A stretch of 64,000 nt of DNA, taken from positions 62,001 through 126,000 of the forward strand of contig CAMACX010000001.1 in assembly GCA_945831575.1 (NCBI GenBank), read 5' to 3'. The DNA comes from an uncultured Mediterranea sp. Lineage in GTDB: Bacteria; Bacteroidota; Bacteroidia; Bacteroidales; Bacteroidaceae. Positions 1 to 8,662 of the stretch are shown here, piece by piece. Numbering within the stretch: position 1 is the stretch's first letter; every line of letters starts with the position of its first letter. The notes beneath the pieces are model-generated. The model was not told the DNA's origin, did not search any database, and worked only from the letters and a program-made list of their open reading frames with translations. A program made the position numbers and the translations under genes.

Positions 1-92
1 TGGGCTGACTGAGCCGCAACCTGCCCGCTTCCCAACATGAGAAGCAGGCAGACCAAGGCCGAACCATATACAAACTTAAGCTGTCTTATCAT
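1..92 (-). CDS. Exported protein, N-terminal fragment cut by the window edge
   Basis: Reading leftward from an ATG at 90-92 gives 30 codons that run off the window. The start MIRQLKFVYG is followed by a hydrophobic core (SALVCLLLML) and then GQVAAQSA, a typical type I signal peptide with an Ala-Gln-Ser cleavage region. The product is therefore secreted or inserted in the outer membrane. Nothing of the mature protein is visible, so no function can be given. A possible -7 box lies about 40 bp upstream. Confidence 0.6.
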   Translation of the reverse strand, partial: MIRQLKFVYGSALVCLLLMLGSGQVAAQSA

Positions 93-133
93 ATTCAGAA
101 CAGATAAAATTTCAACATAGAAACTTAATTTTG

Positions 134-141
134 CAAAAATA
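134..141 (-). promoter_or_regulatory. Possible Bacteroidetes -7 box for the exported protein at the left edge
   Basis: On the minus strand the site reads TATTTTTG, fitting TAnnTTTG, 42 bp upstream of the start codon. A TTTG at 167-170 is 25 bp away, somewhat far for the -33 element. Only the -7 box is supported. Confidence 0.35.
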
Positions 142-216
142 GCGGAATTGTTCATTCCGACAGGGGCAAAAAGCGTCGATATTATCAACACTTGCGACCT
201 AATTTAGTACAAATGT

Positions 217-276
217 TATCAGCAGGATGAAAAACGATTTTCAACGTGCTGAAAACTGTTCTTCATCCTGCTGATA
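217..276 (-). terminator. Long perfect inverted repeat downstream of the LRR lipoprotein gene
   Basis: Two perfect 15-bp arms (217-231 and 262-276, core CAGCAGGATGAA) flank a 30-bp loop. That loop holds a smaller hairpin, TTTTCA (238-243) with TGAAAA (250-255). The structure begins about 46 bp beyond the stop codon at 322. A further hairpin, TTACCA/TGGTAA, lies at 282-299. There is no clear T tract, so it may be a terminator or an mRNA 3'-end stabilizer. Confidence 0.4.
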
Positions 277-321
277 GCGACTTACCAATGAAATGGTAAC
301 AGTGCTGTTTGTCTGTGACGA

Positions 322-2499
322 CTACATATCATCCTTTTGCGGTACGCCGCTGACACTCCTTGTCTTGGTGGACTTGCGTGAGCTCTCCAGAGGGAGCTGA
401 CCGTAGCGCAGGGCGGTTGTGGTACGGATGACCGCCTCAAAGCTGTGTGCCTTACGGGTATTGGAGACGAAGATACTGCCTATCGGCCAGTTGTTATCAT
501 TCCGGTCTCTATACGACTCCTCATTGAGCGCGAAAGTCAGGGTATGAGCCGGCATGGGTTCGAAGGTACCCGTCAGCGCATAGTTGTAGTTGCTGGGGCC
601 CGTTGCCGAGGTCATGTTATCCGATGTAATGGCAATATCCACTTCATCGGCAGAGAAAGTAACCTTATCGCAGATATTGTATTCAGCGAAGTAGTTGGGG
701 TTGTTGGGCATGGCCAGGATGTAGGGCTTGTTGGCCTCGATTGTCGTAACATCCTTGTAGCCCTCGGCAGTCAGCTCACGCAGCCAGAAGGGCTTGGCAT
801 CTGCCACTCCGGCATCAAAGGGAGCCAGAAGGCCCTTACCTTCGCTTTCTACCTTCTGCACCGTAAAGGGCAGCACAATGCTCTGCCAACGTGCAGGGGG
901 ATTCTGCCCCGTATAAGTGTCCGACCAATGCCAATCAGAGTAATCACGTGTGTACTCAATATGGGCAGCCTTAAAGGCGCGAGGCACTTTGAAGACGTAA
1001 TCCGTAGAGCTCTTCAGATAGATAGTCGGTGCCACATTGCCAAATATCAGGTTATCGTTGTATTTACTTGAAGACCCATCTTCAGGCAAGTAAATCAAGA
1101 CGTTGCGGTTATCATCATACATCAAGTCTGGCACCTCCAGCGTAGAATTCCAGAATACGGCATATAGATTGTTGCAACCAGAAAATAGATTCGGTTTAAC
1201 ACTCGTCAACGAGGAGGGGAAAGTGACTGTAGTAAGGGATGAACAGTTGGCGAACAACTCGGTTTCAATAGTAGTAACCCCTTCAGGAATCGTCACCTCC
1301 TTCAAAGAACTACAACTATTGAAGGCATTGTGACCAATATTCTGTAGAGTTGAGGGGAAAGATACTGACTGAAGATTAGAACAGCCCATAAATGCACGAC
1401 TTCCAATGGAAGTAATCTGATTGGGAATAACAATGTTAATCAATCCATTGCAACCTTGGAAGCAATAATCGGGTATATTGGGCAACCCCGCAGGCAAATC
1501 GGTCAGACCAGTATAAGCAAAAGCACTATTCTTTATTGTAGTCAACCCAGCAGGTAAGGTAATCTGCGTAATCTTTGTACACCCGTAGAAAGCAGACTCA
1601 TCAAGTATAGTAATATGGTCAGGAATCTCAAACTGAAGGTTCTTACATCCATTGAATGTACCATAGGGGATTGTATGCAGACCGGCTGGCCAAGTTACTG
1701 TTTCCAAAGATTGACATTGATAAAACACGTTAGACCCTAATTCATCTATCGCATCAGGAAGAACGATTTCCTTCAGATTAGTTCCACGAAAAGCCTCCCC
1801 ACCGATTGTCTTAACCGATGCAGGTATAGTCAATGAGGCGAATCCACTCCCCAAAAAGGCTTGATAGCCTATTGTTCTTAATGAGGAAGGTAATTCCACT
1901 GTTTTCAAGTTGGGTACACCTTCAAAACAATGATCTGGAAGATTGACCATTCCTGTACAAAGAGATACGTAAGTAAGTTTGGAGCAGTTAGCAAAGCAAT
2001 AAACACCTAAAGATGTCACATTATCCATATAAATGGCCCGGACATTGGCCCCCGCAAAGCAGTCAGATTCAATCGCCGTAAGGGAGGATGGCAGATAGAT
2101 AGCCGCCTTCAAAACAGAGCAGTAAAAGGCACGGTATGGCAACGTATTCACCTCCACACTATCATTATTCATCAGCACGGTCTCCTTGATGCTGACCGAG
2201 TCGAGGTATTGCAGGGACTCCGACTTGATGTAATCCAGGTCGAGGTAATTGATGGTGCCGCTTACATAGAGGTCTGTCAACTCCGAGACACCTAAGCCAC
2301 GAGCCTGCAGGTCGGCCTCCACACGTCTTTGCAGCTGGCCGGGTCCATCAGTCGTGATGCTGCAAGTCACCTTCGTTACGGCCTTGGTCTCCGTATCGTT
2401 GGCTATCGAGCGTTCCATCTCGTCATCATTCTGGCAGGCTGAAAGGAGTGCCGAAGCAGCCAGCAGCCACATGCCTAAGGAAAGTATATTTCGTTTCAT
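322..2499 (-). CDS. Surface lipoprotein with BspA-type leucine-rich repeats (cassette A)
   Basis: A 725-aa lipoprotein. I start it at the ATG at 2499 (MKRNILSLGM) rather than 30 bp upstream, because this gives a proper signal peptide ending in LLSAC, with lipidated Cys22. The acidic residues just after the Cys (QNDDE) resemble the Bacteroidetes surface-export signal, so exposure on the cell surface is inferred. After an N-terminal module come about 14 LRR_5/BspA-type repeats of about 23 aa (roughly residues 130-455; pattern L..V.LP..L..I...AF..C). A C-terminal domain follows (about 500-700) containing the LPF, LLAPF, AKPFWLREL and ANKPYI motifs. The protein ends in DDM. It is last in the barrel, fibronectin-like and LRR gene row, 36 bp after the preceding gene. 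BspA proteins bind host matrix proteins in oral relatives; binding here is unproven. Confidence 0.85.
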   Translation of the reverse strand: MKRNILSLGMWLLAASALLSACQNDDEMERSIANDTETKAVTKVTCSITTDGPGQLQRRVEADLQARGLGVSELTDLYVSGTINYLDLDYIKSESLQYLDSVSIKETVLMNNDSVEVNTLPYRAFYCSVLKAAIYLPSSLTAIESDCFAGANVRAIYMDNVTSLGVYCFANCSKLTYVSLCTGMVNLPDHCFEGVPNLKTVELPSSLRTIGYQAFLGSGFASLTIPASVKTIGGEAFRGTNLKEIVLPDAIDELGSNVFYQCQSLETVTWPAGLHTIPYGTFNGCKNLQFEIPDHITILDESAFYGCTKITQITLPAGLTTIKNSAFAYTGLTDLPAGLPNIPDYCFQGCNGLINIVIPNQITSIGSRAFMGCSNLQSVSFPSTLQNIGHNAFNSCSSLKEVTIPEGVTTIETELFANCSSLTTVTFPSSLTSVKPNLFSGCNNLYAVFWNSTLEVPDLMYDDNRNVLIYLPEDGSSSKYNDNLIFGNVAPTIYLKSSTDYVFKVPRAFKAAHIEYTRDYSDWHWSDTYTGQNPPARWQSIVLPFTVQKVESEGKGLLAPFDAGVADAKPFWLRELTAEGYKDVTTIEANKPYILAMPNNPNYFAEYNICDKVTFSADEVDIAITSDNMTSATGPSNYNYALTGTFEPMPAHTLTFALNEESYRDRNDNNWPIGSIFVSNTRKAHSFEAVIRTTTALRYGQLPLESSRKSTKTRSVSGVPQKDDM

Positions 2500-2535
2500 A
2501 TCGGTATCATTATAACGTAAGTTAGACATTTAGAA

Positions 2536-5220
2536 TTAATCCTTCGAGGGGTTGCCCTGATCGTCCTTGCCAGGTATCGTCTTTAGCGTGACGGTCAATC
2601 GGTAATAGTTGTAGTTCGTACCGGCAGGATTGGTGGCATAGGCATAGACGTAGTAGGTCTTCTTGGCATCCAGTTGGTCCACCGTCAGGGTGAAGTAGTT
2701 GTCACTACCCAAAGTCGCTTCAGCGCGATTGGTCATCTGGTCGCCCGATACATCCTCCGTACTCCAGCAGAAACCGACTTTTGTCTGATCGCCAGGTTTA
2801 CCGGCGTATTCCAGATAACCCTTCACCGTGAAGCTGTTGTCTGTGACGGCGGTACACTCAATGTTGTAGCCCAGCGACGGTAACTCCATCCTCAGCGGTT
2901 CGAAATAGCGGTATGAAGAGTAGGCTGTGAGCGTCTGTCCGTAAGCTTGTGTCGTGGCGTAAGCCCTGACGTAATAATTGGCATTTTGCTCCAAATCCGA
3001 GATAGTCGCTTCAAAGTTATCATCTACACCGAGTTCTACCTTACCGAGACAATCGTCCAAGGTGGGGTAAGAGTCTGAGTTGCTCCATACAAATCCCTTC
3101 TTTACCAATTCACCATCACCCAAGTTCGTCACTGATGAGGTGACTTGAATGGATTTGAAGTCCTCCATCTGCGTATATTCAGGTTCAGACAATGTAGCCC
3201 CTGTGATATCGGTTGTGTTGAAATAGTTCCAATAGGTATCGCTGTTGTAATAATAGCTGGTCTCCTCCTTGCTGCCTATGTTGTAGATGATATAGGCATT
3301 GTAGTAATATTGTGTGCCGGCATTCAGGTCACTGATATTGAGCACAAAGTCCGCCCCATCGACAGCCTGCTTGTGGTCGAGCTGGGCTGAATTGGTTCCC
3401 CAGAGGAAGCCCCTCTCCTTGATTTCAACGCCATTTGCATTTACCTGGGCATAAAGTCGTACGCTGGTCTTCGTCACGTTATCATAAGAGACATCGCTCA
3501 AAGAGGGGCGACTGAAATAGTTTGTCCAGTAATTCACGGTAGAACTATAGACTATCTCTTCGGACTTGCCCTCTTTCAGTTTGAACTTCAAGTATGCCCG
3601 AACATAGTAGTTTTTGTTCTCTTCGAATTCCATGGTACTCTGAATGGTGTTGGCATTCAGAGTACCTTCTACTACCGTGCTCTCCACTGTTGGCTCATTA
3701 TTGGTCTCGCTCCAGCAGAAGCCTTGACCCGTGATAATGGCATTCATTTCATTGTTGACCTTGGCCTTGAAGGTGAAGACGGCATTGTCCTGCGAAGACT
3801 GCGGGTACTCTATCCTGGGTCGCGAGAATCGGCTCGTCGTCCTCTCGTAAGACTCGGAGTACGACACCTCCTCGCCAGTGGGAGAATCGTACTTGGCATA
3901 AGCCATTACATAATAAGTAGTCTCTTCTTCCACCTGGATAGAGAGTTCAATCTTATTGCCCGCAACGGTTGATACGGCAGATTGCACGTCTGCGCCTCCC
4001 AATCCTACAGGCTCACCCTTCGTACTCCAGCAGAAGCCCTTCTCCTTAATCTCAACGCCATTGGTATTGATCTCTGTCGAGAGGGAGAGTGTCTCATCAT
4101 CTTGCTGGAAACTCAGGTAATTGAAAGTCGGAGCATAGAACTCGCTCGTCATGACATTCAGCACTTCACTATATCCATAGTAGGTCTTCCCATCCACCAC
4201 AATCGCTGCATAGGCGCGGATATAATAGTTGGTAGCTGGCGTCAGGTTGGAGATGGTGGTAGCCAGGTTATCATCAGCCGATTCCACCTTGACTTGGAAA
4301 ATTCCTTCGAAGTTACCCATCTCTGGCCGAGTATTGATGGAGCTATAGACAAAGCCCTTCTCTGTGACAGTCTGACCACGCTTATCGGTAATCTTTGCCG
4401 ATAGATTAATCCAGGTCGAACCGATATTATTGCCCCAATACTCGACTCTAGAGATTTCAATGCTAGGCGTAATCTTTTCTGCGGTGGTATATACCATCCA
4501 CGGAGAGACGGCCTCACCTGTCACCCCGTTGCTGGCATAGGCACGGACCATGTACTTGGTGTTGGCTTCGAGATCCTTGATGGTGGCAGAGAAGTTACCT
4601 TCCCTCTGCTCTTCTTTATAATTAATCTTACAGACGCTGCTCGACAAACGCGTGGTGGTAGTGGGAGTAGAATCCTCACCACCTTGATAATACTCAAACC
4701 CGTAGGAACTGAGATTCGCTCCGCCATCATAGAAAGAGCAGGTCAGTTGGATGGTGGACTCCGTTAGGGAAGTGTCATAGATATCGAGGCCAGGCAGGCC
4801 AATGGCATTGGTAGTGAATTCGTAAATATCACTCCTTGCAATGGTACGGCCCGCAATGGCATAGACACAATAATGATAGGTGGTACTGTGTGTCAGGCCG
4901 AAGACTTCCAAAGAGAAATCCCCGGTAGGATGGCCTTGACCCACTTTATGTTTGATGTTGTCACCTAGCTTATCCAGACTCTGTAGCAATTCGCTCTCCG
5001 TGGTGGAAAGCAGGAAGCCATACTCCTGAATTTTGCTGCCGTTGGACTCCATGTTGCCCATAAGGAGAGCCGAAGTGGAGGTCAGCGACTCCGGGTAATA
5101 GGCACTCATGTAAGGGAGTAGGTTGTTTGGGTCAGTGCCATCCTCACTACAGGAGGAGACAGACAAGACAAGGGCCATGCATGTCAGCAGGCCCATGGTA
5201 AGGTATTGTTTGATCTTCAT
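2536..5220 (-). CDS. Lipoprotein of eight tandem fibronectin-like modules (cassette A)
   Basis: 894 aa. The signal peptide ends in SVSSC (lipidated Cys near residue 24), followed by SED, an acidic run suited to surface export. The rest is about eight modules of about 100 aa. Each carries a GF.WS-type turn motif (GFLLS, GFVYS, GFCWS, GFLWG) and later a strand reading YYVRAYA or close to it. This pattern is typical of the fibronectin type III-like beta-sandwiches found in Bacteroidetes surface proteins. No enzymatic domain is visible, so a stalk, adhesin or glycan-binding role is inferred. It sits 19 bp after the barrel protein gene, suggesting one transcript. It is a paralogue of the gene at 12245-15295, which has one more module. 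Confidence 0.85.
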   Translation of the reverse strand: MKIKQYLTMGLLTCMALVLSVSSCSEDGTDPNNLLPYMSAYYPESLTSTSALLMGNMESNGSKIQEYGFLLSTTESELLQSLDKLGDNIKHKVGQGHPTGDFSLEVFGLTHSTTYHYCVYAIAGRTIARSDIYEFTTNAIGLPGLDIYDTSLTESTIQLTCSFYDGGANLSSYGFEYYQGGEDSTPTTTTRLSSSVCKINYKEEQREGNFSATIKDLEANTKYMVRAYASNGVTGEAVSPWMVYTTAEKITPSIEISRVEYWGNNIGSTWINLSAKITDKRGQTVTEKGFVYSSINTRPEMGNFEGIFQVKVESADDNLATTISNLTPATNYYIRAYAAIVVDGKTYYGYSEVLNVMTSEFYAPTFNYLSFQQDDETLSLSTEINTNGVEIKEKGFCWSTKGEPVGLGGADVQSAVSTVAGNKIELSIQVEEETTYYVMAYAKYDSPTGEEVSYSESYERTTSRFSRPRIEYPQSSQDNAVFTFKAKVNNEMNAIITGQGFCWSETNNEPTVESTVVEGTLNANTIQSTMEFEENKNYYVRAYLKFKLKEGKSEEIVYSSTVNYWTNYFSRPSLSDVSYDNVTKTSVRLYAQVNANGVEIKERGFLWGTNSAQLDHKQAVDGADFVLNISDLNAGTQYYYNAYIIYNIGSKEETSYYYNSDTYWNYFNTTDITGATLSEPEYTQMEDFKSIQVTSSVTNLGDGELVKKGFVWSNSDSYPTLDDCLGKVELGVDDNFEATISDLEQNANYYVRAYATTQAYGQTLTAYSSYRYFEPLRMELPSLGYNIECTAVTDNSFTVKGYLEYAGKPGDQTKVGFCWSTEDVSGDQMTNRAEATLGSDNYFTLTVDQLDAKKTYYVYAYATNPAGTNYNYYRLTVTLKTIPGKDDQGNPSKD

Positions 5221-5239
5221 ATTAGCGACGAATTAAAGG

Positions 5240-6097
5240 TTAGAACATGATACCAAAGCCGAGTGTAGATTCCCAGTACTTAAACTGATTAGTCTGCACG
5301 CCGGCTGTCAGTGAGAAATTCTTAAGGCGGTAGATGCCACCCAGCTCAGCCTCGTAGCCGCTGTAGCTCTTATCGGTGTTTTTGGCCCAAGCACCATCTG
5401 ACATCTCCCATGCGATGTTTTTATAACCAAATCCGCCACCTAAATAGAGGTAGAAAGGTCTGGCCAAACGACGAATCAGACCACCCGTAATGGCAAAGCG
5501 CGAAGTAGCAGTCTGTCCCGTATAAAACGCCGGATCGCTACTACCTAACGTAATTCCCTCGCCATCACATTCGTAATCCGTACTCTGGCTCTTGAAGTTA
5601 TACTTCACCTTGGCGTAGAAACCGGTACGGCGCACCACGCCAATCATGGCACCATAAGAGGTCACATTGCCTTGACCGATGCCAACGACCGGCATTACCA
5701 AGGTACGAATCTTCTGGCTGTCACTCAAGACTAGTCGCAGCGAGAGCTTGTAGGCCACCTGCTTACGGATGCGCTCGGGAAATTCATACTTAATGGATCC
5801 ATAGTTTTCGCTCTTGATGGTGAGCGAGTTGGAGAGGTCTGCCATATAGATGATGGCCTCACCGGGGGAGTAGATCACCTCGCCAATGATGTTGCCCTCA
5901 AACTGGAACTCCTTGGCTTTGGGTACGGTGACACGCACCACGCCACAGGGTTCATCGTTGGCATCCAGGCGCTCTTGGGTTCGCGCAATCAAGTCACGCT
6001 CCAACTTCTCGAAGGATTTGACCTTCACCTCCTGGGCTTGCAACACACTCAGCGCGGCCAAGGCGAGCAAGAGAAAGAATAGACTAAGCTTCTTCAT
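5240..6097 (-). CDS. Outer-membrane beta-barrel protein with PEGA-like N-terminal domain (cassette A)
   Basis: 285 aa with a signal peptide (MKKLSLFFLLLALAAL, cleavage near LQAQ). Mature residues about 21-120 form a domain with VVRVTVPKAKEF, then LTIKSENYGSIKYEFP, resembling PEGA-type domains. The remaining 165 residues alternate polar and aromatic residues as in a small outer-membrane barrel and end in GFGIMF, a C-terminal Phe as expected for BAM substrates. It is a clear paralogue of the 284-aa protein at 15317-16171: both begin the mature part with QEVKVKSFE and share QERLD.NDEPC. It is first in its operon. Function is unknown; anchoring or exporting the two lipoproteins encoded next to it is only a hypothesis. 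Confidence 0.82.
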   Translation of the reverse strand: MKKLSLFFLLLALAALSVLQAQEVKVKSFEKLERDLIARTQERLDANDEPCGVVRVTVPKAKEFQFEGNIIGEVIYSPGEAIIYMADLSNSLTIKSENYGSIKYEFPERIRKQVAYKLSLRLVLSDSQKIRTLVMPVVGIGQGNVTSYGAMIGVVRRTGFYAKVKYNFKSQSTDYECDGEGITLGSSDPAFYTGQTATSRFAITGGLIRRLARPFYLYLGGGFGYKNIAWEMSDGAWAKNTDKSYSGYEAELGGIYRLKNFSLTAGVQTNQFKYWESTLGFGIMF

Positions 6098-6147
6098 ATA
6101 TGTATCTTGTTTTTAGTTATCATGCCACACTATTAACAAATTGAATA

Positions 6148-6155
6148 CAAAATTA
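6148..6155 (-). promoter_or_regulatory. Possible -7 box for cassette A
   Basis: The minus strand reads TAATTTTG (TAnnTTTG), 51 bp before the barrel gene start. The nearest upstream TTTG (6182-6185) is 26 bp away, further than usual, so this is weak. Confidence 0.3.
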
Positions 6156-6341
6156 AAGAAAACTTAATCGACAGGTAGGAGCAAAGCGTTGAAAATAGCT
6201 ACAGAAACGTCCTAATTATCGACACTGCATAAATTTCATGAATAAACGATGCAATCTCCTAGGTATTTATAGTAGAAAATAGATGAGTCATGAAGGACAA
6301 AAAGTCTATCGGCAACGCTTCTTTTCAAAGAAATAAAAAAA

Positions 6342-6488
6342 ATCCTTCACCCTTCACTGTTTCACCTATTCTATTGGAATACAGCGACATACAAGGTGAA
6401 GGGCGGGTGAAGGATGAGACACAACACTTCACCTATCTAATCTATTAGAAATCATCGGATTAGGTAGCCAAGGTGAAGGGTGAAGGAT
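6342..6488. repeat. Interleaved GTGAAGG palindromes
   Basis: ATCCTTCACCCTTCAC at 6342-6357 is perfectly repeated in inverted orientation at 6473-6488. A middle copy with a 4-bp insertion (GTGAAGGGCGGGTGAAGGAT) lies at 6396-6415. Two direct copies of TTCACCTAT begin at about 6361 and 6428. The second opens another hairpin (CTATCTAATC with GATTAGGTAG). Function is unknown. Confidence 0.75.
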
Positions 6489-6538
6489 AAATGCGTCAGC
6501 TGTGCGAATTTGTGGAAGTCATTCTAACCAGCGTTCCC

Positions 6539-6604
6539 GAAGAGTTAACCCTTCAGCAGCGAAGAGTTAACTCTTCAGCCGTGGGGAGTTAATGTTTCAG
6601 ACGC
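6539..6604. repeat. Three tandem 22-bp units with a palindromic core
   Basis: Units begin at 6539, 6561 and 6583, each close to GAAGAGTTAAC.CTTCAG. The middle unit contains a perfect 16-bp palindrome, GAAGAGTTAACTCTTC; the outer two have diverged. The array starts about 40 bp downstream of the regulator gene's stop codon. Confidence 0.75.
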
Positions 6605-6645
6605 AAGGAGGAGGTGTAAGCACACACCAAGAGTGGGTAAGCTAG

Positions 6646-7002
6646 CTACTCCTCAGCCAGCTGCTCCCTAAGCCAAGCGAGGATATGGGGTGGCAGGTGA
6701 GAGAAGTCGATGTGATTCTCCTTGATAGGCAGATGGAGGTAGGGATAGTCGGCGCAATCGGCTGGAGGAAGGGGCACTGAAGTAGCGTGGTGGCCATAGA
6801 CCTCGGCTATGAAGTCAAAGTCCAACACTTCGGATATCAGCAGGAGACGCTCCACGTCAATGCTTTTACTCTCAAAAAGATGGTATAACGAGGTACGGGC
6901 ACAGTGGATGCTCCGCGCGAAGTCGGCATAACTCATCCCTTTCTCATCGACTTTGGCCTGGATGATATGCCCAATATAGATGTCTTTGTATTGGCTCTGC
7001 AC
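6646..7002 (-). CDS. Small helix-turn-helix (XRE-like) regulator
   Basis: 118 aa when started at the GTG at 7000-7002. A longer reading frame opens at 7134, but that would begin inside the phosphatase terminator hairpin (7100-7154) and add a low-quality leader, so I reject it. The N-terminal half contains a helix-turn-helix (about residues 15-55: MSYADFARSIHCARTSLYHL), then ESKSIDVERLLLISEVLDFDF, which is typical of short Bacteroidetes XRE regulators. The C-terminal tail (FSHLPPHILAWLREQL) is not recognised. It lies between the two surface cassettes and could regulate either, but nothing in the sequence proves a target. Confidence 0.65.
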   Translation of the reverse strand: MQSQYKDIYIGHIIQAKVDEKGMSYADFARSIHCARTSLYHLFESKSIDVERLLLISEVLDFDFIAEVYGHHATSVPLPPADCADYPYLHLPIKENHIDFSHLPPHILAWLREQLAEE

Positions 7003-7099
7003 AATTATACGAACTAAGATAAAATATGTATCAAGTTTAACATAGTAGTCAAAAGACTGCTGCAAAGATACAAAATCTCGAAATCTTTGCAAAAGAAAA

Positions 7100-7154
7100 C
7101 GCCGATTCTTTATCGGAAAGCAAGGAAAAATCACTTTCTGGCAAAGAATCGGCG
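7100..7154 (-). terminator. Terminator of the alkaline phosphatase gene
   Basis: Perfect 12-bp arms CGCCGATTCTTT (7100-7111) and AAAGAATCGGCG (7143-7154), with inner GAAAG/CTTTC pairing, lie 34 bp past the stop codon. On the minus strand a T-rich run (TTTTCTTTTG) follows at 7099-7090. Confidence 0.65.
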
Positions 7155-7187
7155 TATATCGTGGGCTATACGGATGATTATATCCGC

Positions 7188-8597
7188 TTATTTATATCCG
7201 CCGGCCTTGGCGATGCGCTTGGGGATGTCGGTGTTGTCCATCTTGCCACTGAAGGCACTGGCTCCGGCACCGATGGCAAAGACGGGCACATAGCCGGCAC
7301 TGTGATTGCCCGTGGTCCAACCCAAGAGAGCCACCTGACTCATCACCTGCTTGGCGGCAGCGGCCAGCGGCTCCGTACGGCTGTAGAGGCTCTCCTCAAA
7401 CTTGACGTTGTTTCTGACAAACGACTCCTCGAAGGCATCGCGCAGCAGTCTCTCCTGCTCCCAGTTGAGGGGCACGCTCTTCCAGAAGCCCATCTTCTCG
7501 CCAAGGAACTCCTTCATATCCTCCCACGTATAGGCGCGACGCTGACGACGCAGGTTGGTGATGGAGCGCGACAGGGCATCGGCAGACTCCTGCTGATGCG
7601 CCAGGTTAGCGAGGTGAAGCTCATACTTGGAGGTACCCAGGCCGAGGCCACCCGTCTCGTGGTCGGCAGTCACTACGATGAGTGTCTCCTTGGGGTGCTT
7701 CTTATAGAAGGCATAGGCCACCTTCACAGCCTCATCCATGTCCATCACTTCGCGCACGGTGGTGGCAGCATCGTTGCCATGGCACGACCAGTCAATCTTG
7801 CCCCCCTCCACCATCAGGAAGAAGCCCTTCTTGCCGCCGTCCTTCATCAGGAAGTCGATGGCGCTCTCCGTGATCTGCTTCAGCGTCAAGTCCCCCTCCT
7901 TGCGGTCGATGGCATAAGGCAGGCAGGAAGCATCCACCTGCTCTCCATCGCGCTGCATCAAGATCATCTTACCCGCATCGGCACGCTTGGCCTGATATTC
8001 CTCCACACCACGGGCCACCGTATAGCCGGCCTCAGCAAAGATGGGATAGATGCTGGGAGCCTTCTTCTTGTCGTGGGTGCGCTCGGGCTTGAGGAAACCG
8101 CTGCCACCATAGAAGTCAAAACCGGCCTTGGGCAGGTCGAGGGCGATCTCATAGTACCAGCTGCGGCTCTCCTGATGGGCATAGAAAGCCGAAGGCGTGG
8201 CATGGTCGATGCTGACACTCGTGGTGACACCCACGCGCTTGCCGCTTCGCTTGGCCTTGACCGCCACGCTCTCCACAGGCTCCTTGTCGGGGTTCACTCC
8301 GATGGCCCCGTTGTAAGTCTTGACACCCGTAGCTAGGGCCGTACCCGCAGCAGAAGAGTCAGTGATGGAGTTGGTAGCCGAGAAAGAGGTGGCATAACCC
8401 GCATAGGGGAACGAAGCGAAGCAGAGAGGCGAAGTACCGATACGGCCTCCATCCTGCTCAGCGAGGTACATCTCCGTGACATTGACCTGATTCAGGCCCA
8501 TACCGTCACCAATAAAATAGAATACATACTTAGCCTGCTGAGCCTGCAAAGTGACAGCCAGCAGCACAATCAAAAGGGAAAATGTGAATCGTTTCAT
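7188..8597 (-). CDS. phoA: Alkaline phosphatase, periplasmic
   Basis: 469 aa with signal peptide (MKRFTFSLLIVLLAVTLQAQ). It hydrolyses phosphate monoesters using two zinc ions and one magnesium ion. Visible motifs are FIGDGMG (metal Asp31), TDSSAAGTA with nucleophilic Ser81, HATPSAFYAH, EGGKIDWSCHGND, TADHETGG and, near the C-terminus, NHSAGYVPVFAIG, supplying the last zinc-binding His. All catalytic elements look intact and the length is normal for the family. The gene stands alone with its own promoter and terminator between the two surface cassettes. The gene symbol reflects the family only; no PHO box was identified. Confidence 0.92.
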   Translation of the reverse strand: MKRFTFSLLIVLLAVTLQAQQAKYVFYFIGDGMGLNQVNVTEMYLAEQDGGRIGTSPLCFASFPYAGYATSFSATNSITDSSAAGTALATGVKTYNGAIGVNPDKEPVESVAVKAKRSGKRVGVTTSVSIDHATPSAFYAHQESRSWYYEIALDLPKAGFDFYGGSGFLKPERTHDKKKAPSIYPIFAEAGYTVARGVEEYQAKRADAGKMILMQRDGEQVDASCLPYAIDRKEGDLTLKQITESAIDFLMKDGGKKGFFLMVEGGKIDWSCHGNDAATTVREVMDMDEAVKVAYAFYKKHPKETLIVVTADHETGGLGLGTSKYELHLANLAHQQESADALSRSITNLRRQRRAYTWEDMKEFLGEKMGFWKSVPLNWEQERLLRDAFEESFVRNNVKFEESLYSRTEPLAAAAKQVMSQVALLGWTTGNHSAGYVPVFAIGAGASAFSGKMDNTDIPKRIAKAGGYK

Positions 8598-8621
8598 AAC
8601 AGATAATTAAGAATAACCGAG

Positions 8622-8656
8622 CAAATGTAGCACTTTTCTTTCAGACACCGAGCAAA
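8622..8656 (-). promoter_or_regulatory. Promoter of the alkaline phosphatase gene
   Basis: The minus strand reads TTTG (8656-8653), 23 bp, then TACATTTG (8629-8622), matching the Bacteroidetes -33/-7 pattern. It lies 25 bp upstream of the start codon. Confidence 0.5.
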
Positions 8657-8662
8657 AAGGAT

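Larger units (their letters stand above)
6098..6645. other. 548-bp gene-free spacer upstream of cassette A
   Basis: No coding sequence is supported here. It holds a weak -7 box for cassette A, interleaved GTGAAGG palindromes (6342-6488) and a 22-bp triple repeat (6539-6604), each listed separately. It separates the barrel gene from the end of the helix-turn-helix regulator gene, which points the same way. Confidence 0.7.

Noticed and set aside
7003..7134. N-terminal extension of the helix-turn-helix regulator
   Set aside because: Would start inside the phosphatase terminator hairpin and encode a leader without homology; the GTG at 7002 gives the usual family length.
7161..8336. 391-aa open frame opposite the alkaline phosphatase
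   Set aside because: His/Leu-rich antisense shadow of a well-supported gene.
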